Source: Candidatus Cloacimonetes bacterium 4572_55 (GTDB lineage Bacteria; 4572-55). From it: DNA of 64,000 nt. The notes under the pieces were generated by a model. The model made no database searches. It was not told the origin of the DNA and worked only from the letters and a program-made list of their open reading frames with translations. The stretch lies in NCBI GenBank assembly GCA_002084765.1, contig NBMB01000017.1, positions 1-64,000 on the forward strand. Reading direction: 5' to 3'. A program made the position numbers and the translations under genes. Positions 7,892 through 16,755 of the stretch are shown here, piece by piece; the stretch's first letter is position 1; each line of letters starts with the position of its first letter.

Positions 7892-8899
7892 CTATAATCC
7901 TTCTCCGTGACCTTTGCGCCTCTTGGGGACATAGGTTCGGATGATTTCGCATTTCTTGCCGGAAATATGGTAATCGCGGACAGACGCGGGCAGAAGAGCG
8001 ACCTCTCCAGTTTTTAATTCTACTGGATCAAAAGCGTTATCCGGGGATTCAAGTTGGCAGGGATGACTCAAATTGATGATCGCCTCAAATTTCCCGCGAA
8101 TTCGGGGCATGGAGAGGAGAGAATCGACCTGAAAGCGTTCTATCACAAAATAATCGCAGTCCGTCAGTCGAGAATACGCGGATCCGTTATGCGAGAAAGA
8201 TTGAGGCGCGGGTCGAAATTCCGCCTCCGTAATTTCATAATCGACGACTTGCAGTGCTTCTCGGATATGCAGGGGTCTCGGTTTTCCGTCCAGTCCGAGC
8301 CGCCCCCAGTCATAGATGCGAAAAGTAACGTTGGAGTTCTGTTGAATCTCCAGTAGAAGCGTTCCCGCGCCGATAGCGTGAACCGTGCCTCCCTTTATCA
8401 TATAGACATCGCCGGCGCGAGTCGGAAAGCGGTTGAGCAGGTCTGCGGATCGATCCTTCTGGATTGCCCGCTCCAAGATCTGTTGATCTGTGCCGGGTCG
8501 CAACCCGCAAATAATTTCGCCATGGGGATCGCCCTGCAGCGCGAGCCAGGATTCGGTCTTACCATTTGGTTGTCCGAAAAGTCGAGCGTGCGCGTCATCT
8601 GGATGCACTTGAACCGATAACGCTTGATCTGCGTCGATAAATTTGATGAAAAGAGGAAATGCGTCCGCGGGATGGTCAGCACCCAATATATCTTGGGGAA
8701 ACCGTTGCATAATCTCATGCAAGTGCTTCCCCTGCCACTCACCGTTTTCGATCTGACTGGAGTCGCCGTCAATATGGTACAGTTCCCAGGACTCGCCAAT
8801 TGTTCGGTTATTTGGAATCTGTTTTTGCAGGTGCGTCTCCAGTTTTCTCCCGCCCCAAACTTTTTCGATAAACTTCGGTTTTAATTTTAATGGATACAT
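7892..8899 (-). CDS. manA: Mannose-6-phosphate isomerase, class I
   Basis: The protein interconverts fructose-6-P and mannose-6-P, feeding GDP-mannose for surface glycans. Zinc-binding and active-site signatures are visible: VQVHPDDAHA (His), NGKTESWLAL (Glu) and IKGGTVHAIGAGTLLLEIQQ (His). The opening KLKPKFIEKVWGGRKLE is typical of the short Bacillus-type ManA (about 330 residues). I chose the ATG at 8897-8899. A TTG at 8929 extends the frame by ten codons, but GGAGA would abut it with no spacing. Confidence 0.92.
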   Translation of the reverse strand: MYPLKLKPKFIEKVWGGRKLETHLQKQIPNNRTIGESWELYHIDGDSSQIENGEWQGKHLHEIMQRFPQDILGADHPADAFPLFIKFIDADQALSVQVHPDDAHARLFGQPNGKTESWLALQGDPHGEIICGLRPGTDQQILERAIQKDRSADLLNRFPTRAGDVYMIKGGTVHAIGAGTLLLEIQQNSNVTFRIYDWGRLGLDGKPRPLHIREALQVVDYEITEAEFRPAPQSFSHNGSAYSRLTDCDYFVIERFQVDSLLSMPRIRGKFEAIINLSHPCQLESPDNAFDPVELKTGEVALLPASVRDYHISGKKCEIIRTYVPKRRKGHGEGL

Positions 8900-9174
8900 G
8901 GATGATTCAGCTCCGATCTTAGGGATCAATCTCCGATATGTTAGAGGGCGCGTCTCACATAAGACCGCGCGACAGCTATAAAAATAACAGATTCACTTCT
9001 CAAATCCTATCTTATTTTTTTTCAGTAGCAGGAAAGCACCGAAGTTTCGTTGCAATTTTCCTGCAAGAGCAAAATAAGTTAATAAAAAAACAACGAGTTA
9101 TCCATTTTTGTTGCTGACAAATAATCCATGCTAAGCATTTTCCAAAACCCTTTGAATCTGCGAATCAAAAAAAC

Positions 9175-9209
9175 TTGACAAATGGCGTATAATCCCCTTT
9201 ATTTATAAA
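9175..9209 (+). promoter_or_regulatory. Candidate promoter of rpmG
   Basis: A perfect -35 box TTGACA (9175-9180) precedes TTTATT (9198-9203) at 17 bases. The better -10-like TATAAT (9188-9193) is only seven bases away and cannot pair with this -35 box. Which -10 is used is open. Confidence 0.4.
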
Positions 9210-9243
9210 TTCTCCAGGCACTGGAGAAGATAAGTCTTTTTTT
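9210..9243 (+). promoter_or_regulatory. Leader hairpin upstream of rpmG
   Basis: A perfect 8-bp stem TTCTCCAG/CTGGAGAA (loop GCA) is followed after eight bases by a run of seven T. It lies between the promoter candidate and rpmG. It could act as an attenuator or as a weak terminator. Confidence 0.4.
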
Positions 9244-9310
9244 AGAAAAGTGTGATAGTTGTGTAATATTGTGGTATCGTTTAAAAAATAACCAAAAGGA
9301 TGGTGTAAAC

Positions 9311-9472
9311 ATGGCGAAAGGTGTCAATCGAGTCATAGTTAAATTGCATAGTACGGAAAGTTCGTATATGTATACGACGACCAAAAATAAGCGGAATACA
9401 ACGGGTCGTCTGAAACTGAAAAAATATGACCCTATCGTACGAAAGCATGTGATTTTTAAAGAAGGCCGATAG
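9311..9472 (+). CDS. rpmG: 50S ribosomal protein L33
   Basis: This is a 53-residue protein of the large ribosomal subunit. It starts [18 protein letters not shown], continues [20 protein letters not shown] and ends [16 protein letters not shown], which is standard for L33. The two CxxC zinc motifs of the zinc-binding paralogue are absent, so this is the zinc-free (C-minus) form. The ATG at 9311 gives the family's usual N-terminus, although the frame is open further upstream. It appears to be a single-gene unit with its own terminator. Confidence 0.97.
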   Translation: MAKGVNRVIVKLHSTESSYMYTTTKNKRNTTGRLKLKKYDPIVRKHVIFKEGR

Positions 9473-9484
9473 TCGGCTCTAACC

Positions 9485-9521
9485 GGGATCGGGCGGCACC
9501 AATCGCCTGATCCCTCTTTTT
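9485..9521 (+). terminator. Rho-independent terminator of rpmG
   Basis: An 11-bp stem (9485-9495 with 9504-9514, GGGATCGGGCG/CGCCTGATCCC with one G-T pair) and an 8-base loop are followed by TCTTTTT. It lies 13 bases after the rpmG stop codon. Confidence 0.92.
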
Positions 9522-9586
9522 AATAGGATGGAAATCATCGCTCCGATCCCCTTGGATTTGGGTCCCCTTAGATAAAGGAAACTAAA

Positions 9587-10471
9587 ATGAATCCGCAGGA
9601 ATATGTGAAGAGCTACACCCGGTCTTCGGGTTCAAATTTCTACTATTCCTTTCTGTTATTGCCTAAGGCGAAACGGGAGGCAATGTTTTCGATCTATGCT
9701 TTTTGTAAGTATACCGATGATTTGGTCGATGAAGAGCAACCCGGGGGAAATAAACAACAGCTCTTGAACAACTGGCGAGGGGAAATCCGACAGATGTACG
9801 AGGGTCGTCCCATCCATCCGATTACGCAGTCGCTTGCCGCGTCGTTGGATAAATTCCCTATCCCTCAAAAATATTTCGACGATCTGGTTGACGGAATAGA
9901 GATGGACCTGAAAAAAAATCGCTATGTCACCTTTGACGAATTATTGCAATATTGTTATCGCGTTGCGTCTGCGGTCGGTCTGATGTCTATAGAAATTTTT
10001 GGTTATAGTTGCGAACGAACCCGTCAATACGCCCGTCATTTAGGCGTTGCTTTTCAATTGACGAACATTATCCGAGATATTAAATCGGATGCGGAGAGGG
10101 ATCGCATCTATATCCCGTTAGAGGATTTGAATCGATTTTCTTATACAGAATGCGATCTTTTGAATAGTCATTACAGCAGGGCGTTTATAAATTTAATGTC
10201 GTTTCAGGTCTTGCGAGCTAAAGAGTATTTTCAGCGCGCTTCCCGCACGCTTCCTTTGATCGATAAATCCACTATGGTCACAGCGGAGATAATGTCGCAC
10301 ATCTATTTTCGCATCCTCGAAAAGATCGAACATGTCCACTATAATGTTTTTAAGGAAAAAATATCATTGTCCAAATCGGTAAAAATCGGCATTGCCCTCA
10401 GCGCCTATTTGCTTTCCAGGGTGGACAGTATGTTCGGATCGCAAACACAGGAGAAATATGGGAACATATAA
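9587..10471 (+). CDS. Squalene/phytoene synthase family protein
   Basis: This is a head-to-head prenyl-diphosphate synthase (294 residues). Aspartate-rich motifs for Mg-diphosphate binding are TDDLVDE (about residue 43) and NIIRDIKSDAERDRIYIP (about 160). The family's YCYRVASAVG is also present. It could make squalene (HpnC/HpnD-like) or phytoene (CrtB-like); no desaturase or cyclase is nearby to decide. AAAGGA precedes the ATG. Its 3' end overlaps the exosortase gene by 14 bases, so a lipid product is co-expressed with the sorting enzyme. Confidence 0.88.
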   Translation: MNPQEYVKSYTRSSGSNFYYSFLLLPKAKREAMFSIYAFCKYTDDLVDEEQPGGNKQQLLNNWRGEIRQMYEGRPIHPITQSLAASLDKFPIPQKYFDDLVDGIEMDLKKNRYVTFDELLQYCYRVASAVGLMSIEIFGYSCERTRQYARHLGVAFQLTNIIRDIKSDAERDRIYIPLEDLNRFSYTECDLLNSHYSRAFINLMSFQVLRAKEYFQRASRTLPLIDKSTMVTAEIMSHIYFRILEKIEHVHYNVFKEKISLSKSVKIGIALSAYLLSRVDSMFGSQTQEKYGNI

Positions 10472-10985
10472 ACGCGTCAGCCCACGCAAGGCATGGATTC
10501 AATTTGTCTTTATTTTCGCCGCGGTCATGGGACCGCTCTACATCGCGTATTTCTACGCTCAGGAAAGCGGACACTTGGGTTTTATCCGCGTCTTCACCGC
10601 GCAATTGACCGGTAAATTTTTGTATCTCACAGGCATATCGGTTCAAGTTTCCATGGAGTTCATCAAATACGGTGATTTCATCCCGATTCGCGTTATTTAT
10701 GAATGCACCGGCATATTTACAATGATCATTTTTTTTTCCGGCATCCTTGCATACCGCTCCACGATTGTCGATAAACTGATTGGATTTGGACTTGGGATTC
10801 CGGGAATCTATTTTCTGAATATCTTTCGACTTTTTATATTGGCGATAATCGGACATTTTTCTCCCCAATATTTTGATTTTTTCCATAACTATCTCTGGTA
10901 TGCCCTATTCAGTATTGTGGTTCTGGGGATGTGGCTATTCTGGGTCGATGTCGTGGTCGAGAGGGAGTCGGAATATGCGAAATAA
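10458..10985 (+). CDS. Exosortase, XrtH-like (transpeptidase family)
   Basis: The protein has 175 residues and about five to six membrane helices. The three exosortase catalytic residues are in the expected order: Cys in IYECTGIFTMIIFF, Arg in LNIFRLFILAI and His in FFHNYLWYALF. The compact size and the layout FIPIRVIYECTG...LNIFRL...NYLWY resemble the IPTLxxWG-CTERM enzyme XrtH. Exosortases cleave C-terminal sorting tails at the cytoplasmic membrane. The start ATG at 10458 has AGGAG in front; a longer frame from 10392 would lie inside the preceding gene. No CTERM-tailed substrate was found in the window. Confidence 0.82.
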   Translation: MGTYKRVSPRKAWIQFVFIFAAVMGPLYIAYFYAQESGHLGFIRVFTAQLTGKFLYLTGISVQVSMEFIKYGDFIPIRVIYECTGIFTMIIFFSGILAYRSTIVDKLIGFGLGIPGIYFLNIFRLFILAIIGHFSPQYFDFFHNYLWYALFSIVVLGMWLFWVDVVVERESEYAK

Positions 10986-11475
10986 ATGGAAATTTTTTGG
11001 ACTATTCGTCCTCTACGCGCTGATCTTATCCATGATCTGGTTCAGACTGCACGCGGTCTATATCCATCTGCCCGTGGCAATCGCGGAATGGGTTCTGGAT
11101 ATTGTCGCCTATTCTGGAAACATCGTAGAAGTGGCGGAACGAGACGGCAAGACGTTTGTCAGATTTCCCGAATACGCGCCAGATGTGGCATATATCGCCA
11201 TGAACGTCGTCTTTAACACAGTCCCGTTCGTAGCTTTGGTTCTCGCCACCCCGAGCATAAAACTGCGATTCATGATTATGAATCTGATATATGGCTTATC
11301 AACTCTATTTTTTCTGCATGTGTTGTCGATAATCTCTATGTTTTTTCGAGCCGCCACGGGTTTTATCTGGAAAGATGCGGTGTATCTTTTTTTTGCCTCA
11401 TTGTTAGAAGCCTTAGCCCCCCTTATTTTATGGTTTATTTTTATCGGAAAAGAGATTATATTTCCAAAAAAATAA
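10975..11475 (+). CDS. Exosortase-associated membrane protein (putative)
   Basis: The protein has 166 residues with four predicted membrane segments (FFGLFVLYALILSMIWF; NVVFNTVPFVALVLAT; LSTLFFLHVLSIISMFF; SLLEALAPLILWFIFI) and a roughly 50-residue exported loop after the first. It overlaps the exosortase gene by 11 bases. Short membrane proteins next to XrtH are known as exosortase H-associated proteins. The assignment here rests on position, size and topology. A role as partner or substrate-presenting subunit is inference. Confidence 0.6.
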   Translation: MRNKWKFFGLFVLYALILSMIWFRLHAVYIHLPVAIAEWVLDIVAYSGNIVEVAERDGKTFVRFPEYAPDVAYIAMNVVFNTVPFVALVLATPSIKLRFMIMNLIYGLSTLFFLHVLSIISMFFRAATGFIWKDAVYLFFASLLEALAPLILWFIFIGKEIIFPKK

Positions 11476-11497
11476 TTTTAAGTAGAGAAACCCAAAT

Positions 11498-12805
11498 ATG
11501 GACGATTCGTTTTTATCCAAATTCATCGCCTTTATCCTGTTGATTATCTCATCGGGTTTCTTTTCCGGATTAGAGATTGCCCTAAGCTCTCTCAACGCGG
11601 TCGATATTCATCGACTTCAAGAAAAAGGCGGGTATAGCGAAAAGCTGATGAACTTATGGTCCGTGCATCCGGGACGGGTATTGACCGGTATCCTCATCGG
11701 AAATAATCTGGTCAACGTCGCAGCCGCGTCGATCGCTTCGGTAATCTCGCTCAATGTGGCGCGGGCAATCTCTCTTAGTCAAGCATACGCGCTTGCCGTA
11801 GCAACCGGAGTCGTCACATTCCTGATCCTGATCCTCGGAGAGATCACGCCCAAGACCTTTGCCAAGCAGAATTCGAGCTTTTTTGTCAAGATCGCCTCGG
11901 TTCCTTTGATCTGGTTTTTGCGGATTTTCAGCATTCCTTCATACCTATTAACCAAGATCGCCATGATGATCATCTACATGCTGGGAGGACAGACAAAAGG
12001 AGATCACGCATCCGTGACAGAGGAGGATATTCGGGACATGATCCGAGTCGGCGAACAGGAGGGCATTATCCATTCCCAAGAACGTCAAATTATGCACAGC
12101 GTCTTTGATTTCTCTACAACTCCGGCGCGTAAAGTGATGACTCCTCGAATGGATATCGTCGCGATTCCGTATAAAGCAAAAATTTCCGAGCTGCTCGAAC
12201 TGATGGTCAAGACCAAATTCTCACGTATCCCGATCTATATGCAAAATCTGGATAATATCATCGGCATTGCTTATGCGAAACACGCCATGCAATTCTGGCG
12301 TCGTAATCTCAACGACATGAATGTGGTGGAGTGCCAGGTCTTCCCGATCCAAATACCGGAGACAAAACGATTGGGCGACCTTTTGTTCGAGTTCCAGCAG
12401 AAAAAAAGCCAATTGGCGATTGTGTTCGATGAATTTGGCCAAACATCCGGTCTGGTGACGTTGGAAGACATTATCGAAGAGCTGATCGGGGAGGTTTGGG
12501 ATGAAAACGAAAATCGAGACGCGGAAGTGATTAGGGTCGATGATATGCGTTTTATAGCTTTCGGACATACAAAAATTAGCCAATTGAATCGCTATTTTGG
12601 CGTGGATATCCCCGACGGCAATTACAACACAGTCGCGGGCTGGGTAAATTGGGTTTTTGGGCATATTCCCAAACAGTCGGAAACCATTGAATATGAAGAC
12701 TTGGTCACTATCGAGGCACTGGAGGTGAAGCGTAATAAGATACTTAAAGTCATGTTGATATTCAAAGATAACCGAGCTTCGGAGCATTTTAACTCCTTAT
12801 TATAG
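11498..12805 (+). CDS. CNNM/CorC (HlyC/CorC) family transporter-like protein
   Basis: The 435-residue protein has the N-terminal CNNM membrane domain (ISSGFFSGLEIALSSLN), a CBS-domain pair (HSVFDFSTTPARKVMTPRMD and LAIVFDEFGQTSGLVTLEDI) and the C-terminal CorC_HlyC domain (GDIPDGNY-type region at DIPDGNYNTVAGWV). Family members are linked to Mg2+/Co2+ efflux; 'haemolysin' is a historic label. It starts 22 bases after the exosortase partner and may be part of the same transcript. Confidence 0.92.
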   Translation: MDDSFLSKFIAFILLIISSGFFSGLEIALSSLNAVDIHRLQEKGGYSEKLMNLWSVHPGRVLTGILIGNNLVNVAAASIASVISLNVARAISLSQAYALAVATGVVTFLILILGEITPKTFAKQNSSFFVKIASVPLIWFLRIFSIPSYLLTKIAMMIIYMLGGQTKGDHASVTEEDIRDMIRVGEQEGIIHSQERQIMHSVFDFSTTPARKVMTPRMDIVAIPYKAKISELLELMVKTKFSRIPIYMQNLDNIIGIAYAKHAMQFWRRNLNDMNVVECQVFPIQIPETKRLGDLLFEFQQKKSQLAIVFDEFGQTSGLVTLEDIIEELIGEVWDENENRDAEVIRVDDMRFIAFGHTKISQLNRYFGVDIPDGNYNTVAGWVNWVFGHIPKQSETIEYEDLVTIEALEVKRNKILKVMLIFKDNRASEHFNSLL

Positions 12806-12899
12806 CTACATTTCTATAGCTACACTCCAACCTCACTGCCAAATTGAACTTGGTAACGGGAAACAGCCACCAAAATCTTAATAGGAGTTGATGTTAATC

Positions 12900-15323
12900 A
12901 TGAAGATTTTATCGGAATATTTTTATATCGGGCTTCGGGCAAAGCTGTTGTTTGCGATTATCATTTTTTCATTAGTGCCCCTGATTATCTTGGGAACGCT
13001 TATCAGCGAGAATTCTCGGGGGATCGTGATTGAGACCACGGTCTATCTCCAGAATATGCGAGCCTCTGTGCTGGCTAAGGACATTGATATTTTTATCAAT
13101 AGCAATGTGCATCGCTCGATCCGTTCCGTCTCCAAAGACCAGCGAATTTACACCATGAGTCGCGCCAAACAGATAGAAAAATTGAACAGCGTCCGTATTG
13201 ATACAAAATATCACAGTGAAGACCCGTTCTGGAATCTCTATTTGCGGGATCAAAACGGCGTCAATATTCTTGATAGCGGCGAATCTCCCGAAACTCAGCT
13301 TGAATGGAAAAGCATGATCTCTCAACTTCAACACGATAGTCAAGTACTGTATCGAGAATTCATTGAAGATAGAGATTTTATCAGCTCCAACCGTTACGAA
13401 AAGTGTCGCTTTATCACGGAAATTTTTTCTAAAGAAGATTCGCAGGATAAACTTTATTTTTCTGGAATAGCTCGGCTGGATATCGAATATATAATTTTCG
13501 ATGACTTGACCAAACTGGATATTCTGGATATGCCTATCCTTGTCTTGGACAAAGAAGGCTCCCAGATTTATTCTCGAAATCTATTAGAATCCCCAAATAC
13601 ATCTTTTATATCCAGGAAATTTCAACGGCTTGTCAGCGAAGATTTATGGATTGAGGATTTGATCGGCAGCCAAGTTTACTACTTCTTCGGCGCGCCCATC
13701 GCTCAGTTCAACGAGGAGACCAATCTTGAATGGGTGGTCTTCGTGGCGCTTTCCAAAGACGATATAGCGTCTCTGATCAACATCCCCAAACAAACCTTGC
13801 TGTTGATCAGCGGTGCTAGTTTGCTTTTTTTATTCGGCATGGGCGTACTGCTCACGGCAAAAGTGATTAAGCCGATCCGACAAATCATTGACGGTGCTAA
13901 AGAGATCAGAGAGGGCAACTTTGATAAGCGGATCAAAACCTCCACGCGTGACGAGCTACAAAAGTTGGCGGAAGGCTATAACAAAATGGCGGAAGCGATC
14001 CAGGTTCATGTGCTGAAATATAAAAAACAGACCAAAAAGCTGGATCGCCGGGTGACCGAACTCAAGATTTTGCATGATCTCGGCAAATCGATGAATTCCA
14101 TTTTGGAGCTGGACCGCCTATTGAACATGGCGATTATTTGCGTTGTGAGCGGCTTGAAATTTGACAGGGCAGTTCTCCTCCTGGTCGATGAGACCGGAAA
14201 ATATCTCACGCCTCGATCCACGATAAAAAGCCTGGAATCCGAGATAAAAGACCTGAAAATTCCGATTGAAGAGGATGGCGGCGTTTTTGCCCGATGCGTT
14301 ATGAGAGGCGAAGAGATTTTGGTCACGAACGTCGAGAACGATAAACGGATCAAGGAGATCGATCTTTTTATGAAAAATCGTTCCTTTTTTGCGACTCCAC
14401 TTCTTGCCAACGACGAGGTAATCGGCATTTTTGTCGTTGATAACGCGATCACCAATGCGCCGCTGACAGTGGAAACCGTGAGTGCTCTCTCCACATTCTC
14501 GAATTCTGCGGCTTTGGCGATCAATAACGCCTCGTTATACAAGAGTTTGTCGGAAAAAGAGCGTCTCGAACAAGAGCTGAAAATCGGCAATCAGATTCAA
14601 ACTGGGTTGATTCCCACTGATTTCCCTACTGTGTCGGGGCTGTTGGTTGTCGGCAAGATGATCCCAGCTCGTGAGATCGGGGGCGATTATTTTGACATTA
14701 TTCCGCCGGAGAACGGCAGTCGATTGGGAATCGCTATCGGCGACGTTGCCGGAAAGGGCGTCCCAGCCGGGCTGATCATGGTCATGGCGAGGAGCATTGT
14801 CCGCTCAATCGCTGGGAAAGGGCAGTCCGCAAAGCAGATATTGATCGAGGTCAACCGCCTGTTGACTAAGGACATGGAAGAGTTCCGCTTTATGACTATG
14901 GTCTATATGGATTGGATTCCGGAGACCCAGAGTATTTGTTTTAGCAGCGCGGGACACGAGGAAATTCTGATATATCGCTCAGGTAAAAAATGTTGCGAGA
15001 GTATCAAAGCCCGCGGCGTAGCGATCGGTCTGGCGGATCGTCTGGGGATAATGGATAAATTGGACAGCTTTTTAGAGGAACACGAAATCAAGATAAATCC
15101 CAACGATGCGGTTATTCTGTACACGGACGGCGTGACCGAAGCGGTAAACGAGAAGGGAGATATGTATCGGCGGAATCGGTTGATCGAGAGCATTGTCCGC
15201 TTTGGCGAATTGGACGCTACAGAGATGCTGAATCAGATGCTGGCTGATCTAAAACAATATATGGGAAATGCGCCGCAATACGATGATATTACTATGGTTG
15301 TGGTAAAAAAAATAAAAGATTGA
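12900..15323 (+). CDS. HAMP-GAF-PP2C (RsbU/SpoIIE-type) sensor phosphatase
   Basis: The order is: N-terminal membrane helix (LLFAIIIFSLVPLIILG), extracytoplasmic sensor (about 40-295), second helix (LLLISGASLLFLFGMGVLL), HAMP (VIKPIRQIIDGAKEIREG), short coiled coil, GAF (about 400-550), then PP2C-type Ser/Thr phosphatase with metal ligands in EIGGDYFD, GDVAGKGVPAGLIM, LYTDGVTEA and DDITMVVV. RsbU-type enzymes dephosphorylate STAS anti-anti-sigma proteins in partner-switch pathways. No RsbV/RsbW pair is adjacent. Three starts compete: TTG 12888, ATG 12891 and ATG 12900. AGGAG at 12883-12887 sits 12 bases before the last, which I use. Confidence 0.9.
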   Translation: MKILSEYFYIGLRAKLLFAIIIFSLVPLIILGTLISENSRGIVIETTVYLQNMRASVLAKDIDIFINSNVHRSIRSVSKDQRIYTMSRAKQIEKLNSVRIDTKYHSEDPFWNLYLRDQNGVNILDSGESPETQLEWKSMISQLQHDSQVLYREFIEDRDFISSNRYEKCRFITEIFSKEDSQDKLYFSGIARLDIEYIIFDDLTKLDILDMPILVLDKEGSQIYSRNLLESPNTSFISRKFQRLVSEDLWIEDLIGSQVYYFFGAPIAQFNEETNLEWVVFVALSKDDIASLINIPKQTLLLISGASLLFLFGMGVLLTAKVIKPIRQIIDGAKEIREGNFDKRIKTSTRDELQKLAEGYNKMAEAIQVHVLKYKKQTKKLDRRVTELKILHDLGKSMNSILELDRLLNMAIICVVSGLKFDRAVLLLVDETGKYLTPRSTIKSLESEIKDLKIPIEEDGGVFARCVMRGEEILVTNVENDKRIKEIDLFMKNRSFFATPLLANDEVIGIFVVDNAITNAPLTVETVSALSTFSNSAALAINNASLYKSLSEKERLEQELKIGNQIQTGLIPTDFPTVSGLLVVGKMIPAREIGGDYFDIIPPENGSRLGIAIGDVAGKGVPAGLIMVMARSIVRSIAGKGQSAKQILIEVNRLLTKDMEEFRFMTMVYMDWIPETQSICFSSAGHEEILIYRSGKKCCESIKARGVAIGLADRLGIMDKLDSFLEEHEIKINPNDAVILYTDGVTEAVNEKGDMYRRNRLIESIVRFGELDATEMLNQMLADLKQYMGNAPQYDDITMVVVKKIKD

Positions 15324-15340
15324 CCAATTGATCAATCTTT
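15303..15340 (-). terminator. Terminator for the minus-strand tsaE-tsaB-propeller unit
   Basis: A perfect 9-bp stem AAAGATTGA/TCAATCTTT lies at 15315-15340. On the minus strand it is followed by TTTATTTTTTTT. It overlaps the last codons of the convergent PP2C gene and lies 136 bases beyond the stop of the beta-propeller gene. Confidence 0.6.
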
Positions 15341-15354
15341 ATGGACAAAAAAAA

Positions 15355-15441
15355 TACCACTGACGAGATACTCACACGACCCCCTTGTTATTTGAAGGAT
15401 TCGCCCTCAACCCTTGCGCGTTTTTGCATTCGTCAGTGGTA
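15355..15441. repeat. 87-bp inverted-repeat element between convergent genes
   Basis: TACCACTGACGA (15355-15366) and TCGTCAGTGGTA (15430-15441) are perfect 12-base inverted repeats separated by 63 bases with no reading frame. It could form a long hairpin or be a small non-autonomous element. No target duplication is evident. Confidence 0.6.
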
Positions 15442-15475
15442 GTAACCCTAATAAACGGCTACAGTTATATTTATA

Positions 15476-16738
15476 TCAGAAGTTTTTCATTTTGTCAACA
15501 ACTTTTTTTTGTCCAGTTCCATTTGGATTCATTATCCATATCTCCGAGTATGGGAAGGACTTCCCCACCCCCTGCCGTATAAAAGCCACCTTATCTTTGG
15601 TCGGGGAGACTGCCGCCTCTGTGACATTTCCCATCTGAGTCAATTGGATCAGAAAGGAGTCCTTTCGATTAAACTCCCAGATATTTCCTCGATGCAGATA
15701 AAACCCAGTTTTTGCTCGTTTATCCCGATTTGTCGGGTTGAAAGGATAGACCGTGACCGGCTGATTGGTATTATACCATTTGGGGATCATATTTGTTTTT
15801 TGGATAACCTGTTCTCCACTCTGCAGATCCACAATGTGAATCTGCTCGTCCCGAATATAAATCAACCAGCTGTCCTCTGTGATATGCGGATCCTGAATAA
15901 TTTCGTGGGCAAGACAAAATTTCTCCAGACGGTTGAGATAAAGAATCCATGTCGAAGGGCTTTCCGCGACACCGTCTCCATTTTTATCCTCCAGTAGGGC
16001 GATCAATATCATATTCGGGTCAGAAAACCACCGGAACCAAACCAATTTTACCTGCTGAAAATAGCGTCCCTCAAGAGCCGAGTTCTGGTGATCCACAAAA
16101 ATATCGCTCAACTCTCCGAACGCTGACTTAACAACGAGACGTTTTCGGATATCCGGTGAGATAAAGTCATTTTTCCGGGAGGAATTTGGATCAGAATAGA
16201 CCGCGTTCGACCAGAATTCACTGAGCTGATTGTCCTTTAGATTCCTGGCGGAATAGACCAGTTCCTTTGATTTCTGATGAAACTTAAATCTCCACATCTC
16301 GTACCGTTCCGGTGCCCGACGACGGGCTATATAATAAAAGGACGACCCGTCTTTTCCATACTGCATGTCAATCAAACGGTCGGACGCTGTCGGATCCTTG
16401 AACAAAAGCAAATCTGTCTTTTTCCAACGACCGATTTCGGTTCGATACACGCCGAACATATCTTTGAATATAATTTCCTGTCCATCTGGAGAGATCCGCA
16501 ACCGATTCGCACGGGGAGTCAGACAGACCCGAGACCGACGATACAGGTCGTAGCTGAGCAGGTCCTGACGATTCGATTGATCCTCGCCTTGATACGAATC
16601 CATAGTGTATGCGATCCGAGAACCATCCGAGGACCAGATGAGTTGGGTGTACATGGCAAACGTATTGTCAGCCGCGTCCACAACAATCGCTCGAATAAGA
16701 AAGATTACAACAATCCATAAAAATCCATATATTTTCAT
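15476..16738 (-). CDS. Exported TolB-like beta-propeller protein
   Basis: The 420-residue protein begins with a signal peptide (MKIYGFLWIVVIFLIRAI; ATG at 16738 with AAAGGA nine bases upstream). The rest carries repeated propeller-blade signatures of the TolB/WD40-like type: IWSSDGSRIAYTMDSY, LRISPDGQEIIFKDMFG, AAVSPTKDKVAFIRQG and, at the end, YSEIWIMNPNGTGQKKVV. Such periplasmic propellers bind proteins or peptides; no specific partner is evident. It follows tsaB by 17 bases on the same strand. Confidence 0.72.
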   Translation of the reverse strand: MKIYGFLWIVVIFLIRAIVVDAADNTFAMYTQLIWSSDGSRIAYTMDSYQGEDQSNRQDLLSYDLYRRSRVCLTPRANRLRISPDGQEIIFKDMFGVYRTEIGRWKKTDLLLFKDPTASDRLIDMQYGKDGSSFYYIARRRAPERYEMWRFKFHQKSKELVYSARNLKDNQLSEFWSNAVYSDPNSSRKNDFISPDIRKRLVVKSAFGELSDIFVDHQNSALEGRYFQQVKLVWFRWFSDPNMILIALLEDKNGDGVAESPSTWILYLNRLEKFCLAHEIIQDPHITEDSWLIYIRDEQIHIVDLQSGEQVIQKTNMIPKWYNTNQPVTVYPFNPTNRDKRAKTGFYLHRGNIWEFNRKDSFLIQLTQMGNVTEAAVSPTKDKVAFIRQGVGKSFPYSEIWIMNPNGTGQKKVVDKMKNF

Positions 16739-16755
16739 TTTGATTTTATCCTTTT

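Larger units (their letters stand above)
8900..9310. other. Gene-free divergent region between manA and rpmG
   Basis: No coding sequence is seen. The left part should carry the manA promoter (minus). A hairpin GCGCGTCT/AGACCGCGC (one bulge) lies near 8947-8973. The right part holds the rpmG promoter candidate and a leader hairpin, listed separately. Confidence 0.5.

Noticed and set aside
9188-9193. TATAAT as the -10 box paired with TTGACA at 9175
   Set aside because: The spacing is only seven bases, so the two cannot form one promoter.
14006-14590. A 194-codon minus-strand frame within the PP2C phosphatase gene
   Set aside because: It is antisense to the GAF domain coding region with no family features, typical of codon-usage shadowing.
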